The notes: generated by a model from the sequence alone, not told the origin. Positions 1 through 6,843 are shown, counted from the first letter of the stretch. The stretch is DNA of 22,248 bases from Hungateiclostridiaceae bacterium UBA3922 (GCA_002386045.1 DGEQ01000067.1:1-22248); one strand, 5' to 3'. A program made the numbers and translations.

Positions 1-444
1 GCGTTCAACGTCATCGTCATAAGGACGTATATAAATTCGTTGCCGGCATCCCTGTCAGAATCGGCAAAAATAGACGGGGCAAGTGAAATGAAGATATACT
101 TCAACATAATATTCCCGCTGTGTCTGCCGGTCCTGGCAACCGTTGCCCTTTGGGTCGCAGTCGGTGCATGGAACGACTGGTTCACCTCGTATATATTTGC
201 ACCGAAACAGAGTTTGAGTACGCTCCAGTACGAGATGATGAAAATTATTTCTTCGTCGATGCAGCAGGGTGCCGCACAGACTCCGGACTACCTGCAGCAG
301 TCCAAGTCTCAGCAGGCAAGCATGGTTACACCGAACTCACTGCGCGCGGCCATGACCATAGTTGCGACCGTGCCGATACTGGTAGTGTATCCGTTCCTGC
401 AGAAGTACTTTGTGACTGTCAACATCGGCAGTGTCAAGGAATGA
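1..444 (+). CDS. Carbohydrate ABC transporter permease, LplC/MalG type (3' part only)
   Basis: The open frame runs from base 1 to the TGA at 442-444, so the N-terminal half of the protein lies outside the window. The visible part has the EAA loop typical of the inner-membrane permease that docks the ATPase: ESAKIDGASEMKIYFNIIFP, with the conserved Gly. Hydrophobic segments follow. The WVAVGAWNDWFTSYIF stretch and the C-terminal TVPILVVYPFLQKYFV segment are characteristic of LplC-like permeases of oligosaccharide (CUT1) transporters. It would import a sugar together with a second permease and an extracellular lipoprotein, presumably encoded upstream. It looks like the last gene of its operon, because structured DNA and a terminator follow. 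The substrate cannot be told from this fragment. Confidence 0.9.
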   Translation, partial: AFNVIVIRTYINSLPASLSESAKIDGASEMKIYFNIIFPLCLPVLATVALWVAVGAWNDWFTSYIFAPKQSLSTLQYEMMKIISSSMQQGAAQTPDYLQQSKSQQASMVTPNSLRAAMTIVATVPILVVYPFLQKYFVTVNIGSVKE

Positions 445-468
445 TCGATCGAAGGATGAGAAATAAGT

Positions 469-508
469 ATGCATTAACTATGCATTAAGTATGCTTTAAG
501 TTTGCATC
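469..508. repeat. 11-bp tandem repeat, about 3.5 copies
   Basis: ATGCATTAACT, ATGCATTAAGT and ATGCTTTAAGT follow one another, then a partial TTGCATCGT. Units start at 469, 480, 491 and 502. A run of nine C residues follows directly (511-519). The tract begins 25 bases after the permease stop codon. Period 11 places the units on roughly the same face of the helix. It may be slippage-derived or a protein-binding array; the sequence does not decide. Confidence 0.7.
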
Positions 509-521
509 GTCCCCCCCCCTG

Positions 522-569
522 TGCTGTGCGGTTTGATGCACAGCAGCAGCGCTGCCGCTGGCCGGCAGC
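522..569 (+). other. Two adjacent stem-loops in the 3' region of the permease operon
   Basis: The first stem pairs TGCTGTGC (522-529) with GCACAGCA (538-545) around an 8-nt loop. The second pairs GCTGCCG (551-557) with CGGCAGC (563-569) around a 5-nt loop. Neither is followed by a T-run. They may act as 3'-end stabilising structures of the permease transcript ahead of the terminator at 673-704. Apart from the repeat, these stems and the terminators, I see nothing gene-like in 445-784. Confidence 0.5.
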
Positions 570-672
570 ATTGCAGGAAGGCTATGGGACCAACCGATCA
601 TGGTGCGATTGGAATAAACTGATTTGAAAGGCAAGATACAGTGAAACTGAATAAGCCTTCAAATATGACAAT

Positions 673-704
673 GGCGGCTATCCCGGAAGGAGCCGCCTGT
701 TTTT
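673..704 (+). terminator. Rho-independent terminator after the ABC permease
   Basis: GGCGGCT (673-679) pairs perfectly with AGCCGCC (691-697) across an 11-nt loop and is followed by TGTTTTT. An imperfect dyad lies just upstream, ATTTGAAAGGC at 622-632 with GCCTTCAAAT at 655-664. The transcript therefore ends in two consecutive stems. The plus-strand transcript ending here is most simply the permease operon. Confidence 0.75.
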
Positions 705-756
705 ATGCAAGAAAAAAGCTTTCCTGGTACAGTCTCAGTGAGCTTTGCCCCGGACC

Positions 757-780
757 AGGGGCCCGTAAAAACGGGCCCCT
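757..780 (-). terminator. Perfect 10-bp hairpin at the end of the metal cassette
   Basis: AGGGGCCCGT (757-766) and ACGGGCCCCT (771-780) are perfect inverted repeats around AAAA. The hairpin lies four bases beyond the stop of the minus-strand HMA gene. There is no immediate T-run on either strand; a T-run appears on the minus strand about 40 bases further on. It probably ends or stabilises the minus-strand metal transcript. Confidence 0.55.
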
Positions 781-784
781 ATCA

Positions 785-997
785 CTAAAGCACTTTGAAT
801 CCGAGGGCGGCGATGGCGTTTTCGACGTCGTGGACCGAAACTTTTGCTTCATCATAGCTGAACTTCACCTTGCTCGCGTTGAACAGCACCCTGATGCTTT
901 CTTTGTCTACGCCGTCCAGTGCCTTTACCGCATTTTCGATTTTCTGGGCGCAGGACGGGCAGGTAAGTGTTTCAAGTTGGATCGATGCGTTTTTCAT
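785..997 (-). CDS. HMA-domain metallochaperone-like protein (CopZ-like)
   Basis: This small cytosolic protein of 70 residues is essentially one heavy-metal-associated domain. The loop LTCPSCAQKIENAV carries the CxxC pair that binds soft metal ions, and the beta-alpha-beta-beta-alpha-beta pattern continues to the end (VENAIAALGFKVL). The start was chosen at the ATG of 995-997 because the strong AAAGGAG lies 8 bases upstream. Another ATG two codons earlier (1001-1003) is only 2 bases from it. The gene is downstream of the P1B-type ATPase in the same direction with a short gap. It probably delivers metal to that ATPase, which lacks its own N-terminal HMA domain. Metal identity (Cu, Zn or other) is not determined. 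Confidence 0.9.
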   Translation of the reverse strand: MKNASIQLETLTCPSCAQKIENAVKALDGVDKESIRVLFNASKVKFSYDEAKVSVHDVENAIAALGFKVL

Positions 998-1052
998 TTT
1001 CATATCTCCTTTCGTATTAAGTTTTATCTTGTTTTAAAGATTTTAGTATCGG

Positions 1053-2906
1053 TCATTTCTTCAGTCTGTACTGCAGCAGCCTCATGGCGTTGAGGATGAC
1101 GGCCAGGATGCTGCCCTCATGTACCAGCATGCCGACGGACATGTTCATCCATTCGCTGAAAAATACACCGGCCAGCAGGAACAGCACTACGCCTACTGCG
1201 ATGGCTATATTCTGCCGCATGTTTGCCGCTGTTGCCCTGGCAATGCCGAGTGCATGAGGCAGGCGGCAGATGTCCGAGTTCATCAGTACCACGTCAGAAG
1301 TCTCGATGGCAGCGTCAGTGCCGCCTCCCATGGCGATGCCGATATCCGCCAGTGCCAGGGATGGGCTGTCGTTCACGCCGTCACCGACAAAGGCCACGAT
1401 CCGGCCCTTTTCGGTAAGCTTCCTGATGTATGCAGCCTTGTCCTCGGGCAGCATGCTGCCGCGGGCTTCGGTAAGGCCCAGTTCCCGGCCCACTGCGTCG
1501 ACAGTGCCCTGGTTGTCCCCGGAAAGCATTACCAGGTTCCTTACGCCCAGCCGCTTCAACTTCTGCAGGACTTCCTTCGCTCCCGGACGAACCGGGTCCC
1601 GCACTCCCATCAGGATCTTCAGTTCACCGTCCACGGCTGTAAGCACAAGCGAATCGCCGTTTTTCTCAAACCTGGCGATTTCGGTTTTTGCCCGCGTGCC
1701 AGGCTCTACGCCTTCCCTTTCCATCAGCGCTGCATTACCGACGGCGACCCTGTGTCCGTCAACGCTGGCGATGATACCACGACCTTTTATAACTTCTGTG
1801 TCTGTGACCTGGCGGTATACGGTATCACCGATTTCATCCAGGACGGCCCCGGCCAGCGGATGGTCGGATTCGCGCTCCACGCTTGCAAGGTATACAAGCG
1901 CCCTGTCGATGTCCTCCCCGAAGTATGCCTTTTCTGTAACTTCCGGGTTGCCAAGGGTCAACGTGCCTGTCTTGTCAAAAACTATCGTATCCACCCTGCT
2001 GAGAGCGCTTATGACTTCACTGCCCTTGAAAAGGATGCCGTGGCGCGCACCGTTCCCTATGCCGGCGACGTTGGAAACGGGGACGCCGATCACCAGGGCG
2101 CCGGGACAGCCGAGGACGAGGATCGTTACGGCCAGTTCCGGGTCGCGGGTGAATGCGAGCACCAGCATGCCAAGAACCAGGACAGCCGGAGTGTAATACC
2201 TGGCAAACCTGTCGATGAAGCGTTCTGCTTTCGTTTTGGAATCCTGGGCTTCCTCCACAAGTTCGATGATCCTCGCGAATGTGGTGTCTTCGCCCACGCG
2301 GTCGGCGACGATCCTGATCGTTCCGTTATCGAGGACAGTACCCGCGAATACTTTATCACCCCGGCCTTTCAGGACGGGAAGGGATTCCCCGGTGATGGCA
2401 GCTTCGCTTACACTTCCCTCACCGGACAGGACGGTACCGTCGACCGGTATCCTGGCTCCGGTTTTCACCAACAGTATATCGCCTGCATCCACTTCTTCGA
2501 CTGCGACCTCCCTGAAATCGCCGTCAGGCATTTGCTTCAGCGCGCTTTCGGGCGCCATTTCCGTCAGTTCCCTGATGGCCGAGCGCGTTTTGGTCAATGT
2601 GCGCTGTTCCAGCCAGGCTCCGAACAGGAACAGGAATGTTACGACGGCAGATTCTTCGAAGTTCCTGATAAGGAATGCACCTGCCACAGCGATGGTCACA
2701 AGCAGGTCTATGCTGACGACCCTGACTCTCAATGCCTGGTAAGCCTGGATGGCGATCGGCGCAGCACCCAGGATCGATGCGATTATGAAGGCTGTATCGG
2801 CGGCAGCCGTGTTTTTAAGAGCCAGTGCGCAGAAGAAACCTGCGGCGATCAGGATAGCGCTGATCAAAACTATGTGGTTTTTCCTGCCAAGTATGAACCG
2901 CTTCAT
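1053..2906 (-). CDS. P1B-type heavy-metal-transporting ATPase with a CPG motif
   Basis: This 617-residue inner-membrane pump uses ATP to move heavy-metal ions, usually outward. Landmarks are the actuator TGES at 172-175, the phosphorylated Asp of DKTGT at 311, the P1B-specific HP pair at 349-350 in SDHPLA, and GDGVND at 508-513. The membrane metal-site motif is Cys267-Pro-Gly269 (GCPGALVIGVPVS), where common P1B subtypes have CPC, CPH or SPC. No N-terminal HMA domain is present; the HMA protein encoded downstream may supply that role. An AGGTGA ribosome site precedes the ATG. The gene is divergent from an FNR-type regulator, and an FNR-box-like sequence lies upstream of its promoter. Metal specificity is open: zinc, copper or another ion. 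Confidence 0.93.
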   Translation of the reverse strand: MKRFILGRKNHIVLISAILIAAGFFCALALKNTAAADTAFIIASILGAAPIAIQAYQALRVRVVSIDLLVTIAVAGAFLIRNFEESAVVTFLFLFGAWLEQRTLTKTRSAIRELTEMAPESALKQMPDGDFREVAVEEVDAGDILLVKTGARIPVDGTVLSGEGSVSEAAITGESLPVLKGRGDKVFAGTVLDNGTIRIVADRVGEDTTFARIIELVEEAQDSKTKAERFIDRFARYYTPAVLVLGMLVLAFTRDPELAVTILVLGCPGALVIGVPVSNVAGIGNGARHGILFKGSEVISALSRVDTIVFDKTGTLTLGNPEVTEKAYFGEDIDRALVYLASVERESDHPLAGAVLDEIGDTVYRQVTDTEVIKGRGIIASVDGHRVAVGNAALMEREGVEPGTRAKTEIARFEKNGDSLVLTAVDGELKILMGVRDPVRPGAKEVLQKLKRLGVRNLVMLSGDNQGTVDAVGRELGLTEARGSMLPEDKAAYIRKLTEKGRIVAFVGDGVNDSPSLALADIGIAMGGGTDAAIETSDVVLMNSDICRLPHALGIARATAANMRQNIAIAVGVVLFLLAGVFFSEWMNMSVGMLVHEGSILAVILNAMRLLQYRLKK

Positions 2907-2969
2907 TACATCACCTCAAGTACGCGAACCGCTGCATCTCATACCGCGGTTCCGGTTCTGCCCGGGTTT

Positions 2970-2978
2970 AGTATACCA
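2970..2978 (-). promoter_or_regulatory. Extended -10 promoter of the P1B ATPase gene
   Basis: On the minus strand the sequence reads TGGTATACT, an extended -10 element. No good -35 hexamer sits 16-18 bases upstream, which fits an activator-dependent promoter. The start point predicted at about 2963 lies 41.5 bases from the centre of the FNR-like box at 2998-3011, the usual distance for class II activation. Confidence 0.5.
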
Positions 2979-2997
2979 TTGCCTGGCTGAAAATAAT

Positions 2998-3011
2998 TTG
3001 ACCCGGATCAA
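2998..3011. promoter_or_regulatory. FNR-type operator between the P1B ATPase and the Crp/Fnr gene
   Basis: TTGAC-CCGG-ATCAA matches the FNR consensus TTGAT-N4-ATCAA at 9 of 10 half-site positions, and the dyad extends to TTTGA...TCAAA. The neighbouring regulator carries the matching ExxSR recognition helix. A second dyad, TTGAT-AT-ATCAA at 3034-3045, overlaps the regulator's own -10 region but has a 2-bp spacer, so it is less certain. Confidence 0.6.
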
Positions 3012-3028
3012 AATTGGGAAAATTTTAG

Positions 3029-3034
3029 TATAAT
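3029..3034 (+). promoter_or_regulatory. -10 element of the Crp/Fnr regulator gene
   Basis: A perfect TATAAT lies 55 bases before the start codon of the regulator. No convincing -35 is found at 16-18 bp. The FNR-like box is centred about 36 bp upstream of the predicted start point, and a TTGAT/ATCAA dyad overlaps the -10. Autoregulation is likely but its sign is unclear. Confidence 0.5.
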
Positions 3035-3089
3035 TGATATATCAAAACGATGGACGGACCGACGCACATAGCGAAAGGGGGAGTTCCGG

Positions 3090-3779
3090 ATGGGATGCCG
3101 TCATGGGACCGGAAGCCACGGGGACTGCATCGAAAACGTGCCTATTTTCTCCGGCCTCAGCTGCGGGGAAAGGCGGGAGATACTGGAAATCGCGTCCTCC
3201 CGCAGTTACGAGAAAGGTGAAATGATATACAGGGCGGGAGATGAGGGTGGCACCCTCTTTGTGTTCCACGCCGGCAGGGTAAAGATTTTCCGCCTGAACG
3301 CCAATGGAAAGGAACAGGTCCTCAGGCTGGTGGGACCCGGTGAGTTCATCGGGGAACTGTCCCTGTTATCCTCGCTGCCCCTCACGGACAATGCACAGGC
3401 ACTTGAGGCAACGACCATGTGCATCCTGCAGGGTGAACGCCTGAAGCAACTGATGGCAAAATATCCTTCCATTGCCTTCAAAGTGATGGAAGAGCTTTCA
3501 CGGAGACTGGAAAAGGCTGAAAACAGGATCGAGGAGATCAGCCTGAGTTCGGTGGATGCGCGCATTGCAAGGGCTCTGCTGGAGTTGTCGGAAGGCGGCG
3601 ATGAAATCGTACTGCCCATGACCAAGGGCGACCTGGCATCCCAGCTCGGCATGACACAGGAGACCCTGAGCCGGAAACTGGCAGCACTGCAGGAAGAAGG
3701 AACGATAAAGCTGAAAGGACACCGCCGGATCATCATCAGGGACAGGCAGGCGCTGGAAGAGATCGGCCCTGGATCGTAA
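3090..3779 (+). CDS. Crp/Fnr-family transcriptional regulator (FNR-like DNA specificity)
   Basis: This 229-residue cytosolic DNA-binding protein has a cyclic-nucleotide-binding-like beta-barrel at about 15-130 (ENVPIFSGL, YRAGDEGGTLFVFHAGRVKI, GEFIGELSLL). A long dimerisation helix follows at about 130-160, then a C-terminal winged helix. The recognition helix reads Glu191-Thr-Leu-Ser-Arg195, the ExxSR pattern with which FNR proteins read TTGAT. Cysteines are at 3, 13, 25 and 111. This is not the classic FNR cluster spacing, so the sensed signal (redox, metal or small ligand) is unknown. The start follows AAAGGGGGAG with a 6-nt gap. Its divergent position and the box at 2998-3011 suggest it controls the metal ATPase operon and itself. 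Confidence 0.9.
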   Translation: MGCRHGTGSHGDCIENVPIFSGLSCGERREILEIASSRSYEKGEMIYRAGDEGGTLFVFHAGRVKIFRLNANGKEQVLRLVGPGEFIGELSLLSSLPLTDNAQALEATTMCILQGERLKQLMAKYPSIAFKVMEELSRRLEKAENRIEEISLSSVDARIARALLELSEGGDEIVLPMTKGDLASQLGMTQETLSRKLAALQEEGTIKLKGHRRIIIRDRQALEEIGPGS

Positions 3780-3803
3780 GCGGGGAGGAAGGCAAGTCGG
3801 ACA

Positions 3804-3860
3804 ATGAACAGGCTTTTTGAAATCGTGTACATACTGATGGGCAAAGAGCGGGGGGACTGA
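3804..3860 (+). pseudogene. Remnant of the 5' end of a WYL-family (HTH_11) regulator gene
   Basis: An 18-codon frame, MNRLFEIVYILMGKERGD then TGA, follows a good ribosome site (GGGGAGGAAGG). Its sequence matches the usual opening of WYL-domain DeoR/YafY-like regulators (MNRLFEIVYIL, a charged turn, then a first HTH helix), but the HTH and WYL domains are absent. The stop lies 4 bases before the ATG of the DUF1848 gene. The simplest reading is that a regulator gene was removed by deletion, leaving its promoter-proximal codons. It could also survive as a translated leader peptide coupled to the next gene. Confidence 0.55.
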
Positions 3861-3864
3861 GATC

Positions 3865-4803
3865 ATGATCATCAGTGCATCCCGCAGGACCGATATTCCT
3901 GCTTTTTATTCCGGGTGGCTGGTGAACCGGCTGCGGGCCGGGTATGTCCTGGTACGGAACCCTATGAACCATGCCCTGATCAGCAAGGTCATACTGTCCC
4001 CCGACGTCGTGGACTGTATAGTGTTCTGGACCAAGGATCCGCTGGACATGCTCGGCAGGCTGGATACCATCGATGAGATGGGCTACAGGTACTATTTCCA
4101 GTTCACACTTACGCCCTATGACAGGTCCGTTGAAAGAGGACTGCGCGACAAGGAAGAGATAATCGGTACATTCTGCGAACTGAGCGACAGGATCGGGAAG
4201 GAGAGGGTCGTCTGGAGATATGACCCCATCATCCTGAATGACACATACGGCCCGGAGTACCACAGGGAACAGTTCGCGAGGCTTTGTGAAAGGCTTGCCG
4301 GATATACGGACCAGTGCGTCATAAGCTTCGTGGACCGTTATCCGAAACTGAGGACGGATGTCGTGAAGGAAATCGGCAGGGATGAGATGGCCGAACTGGC
4401 ATCGATGATCTCATCCGCCGCAGAAGGTTGCGGTATCACGGTAAAGGCCTGCTGTGAAGGATCATTCCTCAATGAATATGGTATCGGGCAGGCCCACTGT
4501 ATCGATAAAACGCTCATAGAGAGAATATGCGGATACAGCCTTGATATAAAAAAGGACAGGAACCAGCGTGATTCCTGTGGATGTTATGAGAGCGTCGACA
4601 TAGGCGTATACAATACCTGCAGGAACGGCTGCATATATTGCTACGCCAACTACAGCGACGTGTCCGTAGCCCGCAATGCCGCAAAGCATGACCCGAACGG
4701 GGAACTCCTGGTCGGCCTGGTCGGGGACGATGAAAAAATAACGTTAAGGGAGCCAAAATCGCATAAAAGCGGGCAACTGTCGCTGTTCGGGGAAGCCCGG
4801 TAA
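3865..4803 (+). CDS. DUF1848 family protein with C-terminal CX3CX2C motif
   Basis: This 312-residue protein of unknown function begins MIISASRRTDIPAFYSGWLVNRL and contains VFWTKDP and FQFTLTPY, hallmarks of the DUF1848 family. The body alternates strands and helices in a way compatible with a TIM-barrel-like fold. Near the C-terminus are Cys238-x-Cys240 and Cys252-x3-Cys256-x2-Cys259 (CRNGCIYC). The latter has the spacing that ligates a 4Fe-4S cluster in radical-SAM enzymes, although it sits at the C-terminal rather than the N-terminal end. An Fe-S or SAM-dependent role is inferred, not shown. The ATG overlaps no other gene and follows a G-rich ribosome site. The WYL-like remnant immediately upstream may once have encoded its regulator. 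Confidence 0.88.
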   Translation: MIISASRRTDIPAFYSGWLVNRLRAGYVLVRNPMNHALISKVILSPDVVDCIVFWTKDPLDMLGRLDTIDEMGYRYYFQFTLTPYDRSVERGLRDKEEIIGTFCELSDRIGKERVVWRYDPIILNDTYGPEYHREQFARLCERLAGYTDQCVISFVDRYPKLRTDVVKEIGRDEMAELASMISSAAEGCGITVKACCEGSFLNEYGIGQAHCIDKTLIERICGYSLDIKKDRNQRDSCGCYESVDIGVYNTCRNGCIYCYANYSDVSVARNAAKHDPNGELLVGLVGDDEKITLREPKSHKSGQLSLFGEAR

Positions 4804-4821
4804 AATCATTCGCGCTCATAC

Positions 4822-4842
4822 CCGGCATGCCTGGAATGCCGG
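4822..4842. terminator. Hairpin between convergent genes
   Basis: CCGGCAT (4822-4828) and ATGCCGG (4836-4842) pair around a 7-nt loop between the convergent stop codons of the DUF1848 and winged-helix genes. The T-runs are weak on both sides. A bidirectional transcription end is plausible from position. Confidence 0.4.
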
Positions 4843-4856
4843 ACATGCCAAAGCAT

Positions 4857-5516
4857 TCACTCCCCGCTGTCCCATGTGCCTTTTGAGTAAGTTTCATCGA
4901 CCATGTCGCAAATGCCCGCCACCAGCATGATTATGCCCTGGACCTTGTGCGGCTGGACCACGTAGACACCCTTGGCGTTCGCGTCTTCGATGATCAGGTC
5001 TGCGGCAAGCAGCGGCTTCATATGGTGGTATGCCTGCCCCGTTGAATTAAGGCCGCATTCGCTCACTATTTCAGCCACGGTCATCGGTTTTTTCAGGAGG
5101 GCAAGCAGAATGTTCAGCCTGTCGTTGCTGCCTATGCAGTTCAGGACCTTTTCCGCGGTGCGGTTTTCGATCAGTGCCAGCAGGTCATCCGTACAGACTT
5201 CGTTCCTTATCCAGTTCGACTGCCTTCCGCCGGAGGAGTAGACGCCCAGATAAGTTATCATACCTGTGACACCTTTCTCATCCGTAAGTGCACACAACTC
5301 TTCCATTTTCTCGCTCAGGCGCTTATCAGGATGCATGTTCACCATCTGTTGGACCCTTTTCAGGGGCTTTACGTCGGCCTGCTTTGGCTGGCCCTGTGCA
5401 AATGACCTTACAAGTTCTCCGATCTCCTGCAGTTCCTTCTTTAACGAACTGATTTCTGCATTCAACGCATCGATTTCCATGCCATAGTTCCTTTCTGCGC
5501 TTTGATTTCTTTCCAT
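4857..5516 (-). CDS. Winged-helix (ArsR-like) transcriptional regulator with N-terminal coiled coil
   Basis: This 219-residue predicted cytosolic DNA-binding protein has heptad-like hydrophobics at about residues 12-40 (IDALNAEISSLKKELQEIGE), suggesting a coiled coil. The central part is of unknown function. An ArsR-like winged helix follows at about 135-195: IGSNDRLNILLALLKKP, TVAEIVSECGL, GQAYHHMKPLLAADLI. I placed the start at the ATG of 5514-5516 because AGAGGAGG lies 7 bases upstream; an upstream TTG in frame would put the ribosome site inside the gene. It is divergent from the glycosyltransferase gene. The AT-rich space between them has repeated CGTAAT/TACGCAAT elements that look like its operators. 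The ligand is unknown. Confidence 0.85.
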   Translation of the reverse strand: MERNQSAERNYGMEIDALNAEISSLKKELQEIGELVRSFAQGQPKQADVKPLKRVQQMVNMHPDKRLSEKMEELCALTDEKGVTGMITYLGVYSSGGRQSNWIRNEVCTDDLLALIENRTAEKVLNCIGSNDRLNILLALLKKPMTVAEIVSECGLNSTGQAYHHMKPLLAADLIIEDANAKGVYVVQPHKVQGIIMLVAGICDMVDETYSKGTWDSGE

Positions 5517-5538
5517 GATACAGCCTCCTCTCAAAATT

Positions 5539-5600
5539 CGTAATTACGCAATATCATAATATAGTAATTATTTCCATATGTCAATACGCAATTTCGTAAA
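5539..5600. promoter_or_regulatory. Candidate operator elements for the winged-helix regulator
   Basis: The perfect palindrome CGTAATTACG occupies 5539-5548. TACGCAAT occurs at 5545-5552 and again at 5585-5592, exactly 40 bp apart. TTCGTAA occurs at 5537-5543 and 5594-5600. These elements flank the minus-strand -35/-10 pair, one overlapping the predicted start point and one just upstream of the -35, as expected for autoregulation. The -35 of the divergent glycosyltransferase promoter lies about 50 bp from the nearer element, so shared control is possible. Confidence 0.5.
5556..5584 (-). promoter_or_regulatory. Promoter of the winged-helix regulator gene
   Basis: On the minus strand a perfect TTGACA (plus 5579-5584) and TATTAT (plus 5556-5561) are separated by 17 bp. 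The predicted start point is near 5549, inside the CGTAATTACG palindrome. Confidence 0.7.
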
Positions 5601-5651
5601 AACGTAATTTTTTTGGCAGGGTGGATTTTGCGCAGAAGTACGTCACCGATT

Positions 5652-5680
5652 TTGTGAAAGGCTGAAAAATATAGTATAAT
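5652..5680 (+). promoter_or_regulatory. Promoter of the UgtP-like glycosyltransferase gene
   Basis: TTGTGA (5652-5657) and a perfect TATAAT (5675-5680) are separated by 17 bp, about 45 bases before the start codon. Confidence 0.65.
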
Positions 5681-5724
5681 TTGTTTAGACTATAAGCAGT
5701 ACAGTTAATGAGGGGTTGTGCGTG

Positions 5725-6843
5725 ATGAATGCTTTGTTTTTGACCGTCACGGCAGGACAGGGACACAATTCCGCAAGTTTTGCCCTGGCACGGTACCTGG
5801 AGAGCCAGGGTGTTGAATGTACTGTGCTCGATACCTATAAATACCTGAGCAAACTGATAGGCGAAATCGTGGATGTAGGCTACAAATCCATTGCAAGGCA
5901 TTCTCCCAGGCTGCACCTGCTCATGTATGACAATGCCGAGAAGGTTTCCGAAAAGGAAAAAATGCGGAAGACTTTCCTGCCATATACGATAGCCGAAGCT
6001 TCAAAGAGCAAGATGCAGAAATATATAGATTCGAAAAAGCCGGACGTGATCGTCTGTACCCACATCTTTACCGCGATAATCGTTTCACGGATGAGGCAGG
6101 ACGGGGTCCTTGACGCGCGGATACCGGTCTTCGGCATCGTGACTGATTTCACGCTCCATCCTTTCTGGGAAGATACGGTGCTGGATTATTACGTTGTGGC
6201 AAACGAACTGCTCGTACACGAAGCGCGCAGGAAGGGGATGGATACCGGCAAACTGCTGCCTTTCGGCATCCCCGTCAAGGAGGAGTTCTCCGAGGAAATA
6301 CCGGCATCGGAAGCCAGGGCGAAGCTGAACCTCAGGGATAAAATGACGCTGCTCGTGGTTTCGAGCAGCGTCGGGTTCGGCAACATCCCGGAGATCGTAT
6401 CCGACATCGACAAAGTCCCGATGGATTTCCAGATCGTCGTTATCTGCGGGCGCAACACACGTCTTTCTAAGAAAATCACGGAAACGCATTACAACAAAGA
6501 CGTGATAGTCGTGGGCTATGTGGACAACATGGAGCTTTACATGGATGCTGCAGACGTGATAATCACCAAGCCGGGAGGACTGACCGTATCCGAGGCGCTG
6601 ACGAAGCGAAAACCGCTCATCATCACCGATCCTATCCCGGGAGTTGAAAACCGTAATGCCTATTTCCTCATAAACAACGATCTTGCTGTCTATGCCGGGA
6701 AATACGCGAGGATATGTGATGTGATAATGCAGTTGCACTCGCATCCAGGGAAAATCGACCAGATGAGGCGGGCCCAGGAAGTTTACGGCAAAAGGCACAG
6801 CGCCAGGATGACGGGGGATTTTATGATCGATCTTATAAAATGA
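5725..6843 (+). CDS. UgtP/MGDG-synthase family glycosyltransferase
   Basis: This 372-residue GT28-family protein has the length usual for the UgtP group. The N-terminal domain opens NALFLTVTAGQGHNSASFAL, the glycine/His loop of the monogalactosyldiacylglycerol-synthase family, and continues with VVCTHIF-type and PVFGIVTDFTLHPFW segments. The C-terminal donor-binding domain has VVSSSVGFGN, VVGYVDNMELYMDAADV and the KPGGLTVSEAL loop. Family members move glucose or galactose from a UDP-sugar to diacylglycerol at the inner membrane face, giving glycolipids and lipoteichoic-acid anchors. There are in-frame TTG (5716) and GTG (5722) codons upstream, but ATG 5725 follows GAGGGG by 9 bases and gives the family's usual N-terminus. 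The exact sugar and acceptor are inferred. Confidence 0.88.
   Translation: MNALFLTVTAGQGHNSASFALARYLESQGVECTVLDTYKYLSKLIGEIVDVGYKSIARHSPRLHLLMYDNAEKVSEKEKMRKTFLPYTIAEASKSKMQKYIDSKKPDVIVCTHIFTAIIVSRMRQDGVLDARIPVFGIVTDFTLHPFWEDTVLDYYVVANELLVHEARRKGMDTGKLLPFGIPVKEEFSEEIPASEARAKLNLRDKMTLLVVSSSVGFGNIPEIVSDIDKVPMDFQIVVICGRNTRLSKKITETHYNKDVIVVGYVDNMELYMDAADVIITKPGGLTVSEALTKRKPLIITDPIPGVENRNAYFLINNDLAVYAGKYARICDVIMQLHSHPGKIDQMRRAQEVYGKRHSARMTGDFMIDLIK

Noticed and set aside
641..1093. Plus-strand open frame over the terminator region and the HMA gene
   Set aside because: It runs through the terminator hairpin and is antisense to a clear HMA gene.
1119..2990. Long open frame on the plus strand antisense to the P1B ATPase
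   Set aside because: It is a codon-bias shadow: the minus-strand frame has all ATPase motifs, while this frame is rich in Cys/His/Gln with no recognisable domain and no ribosome site.
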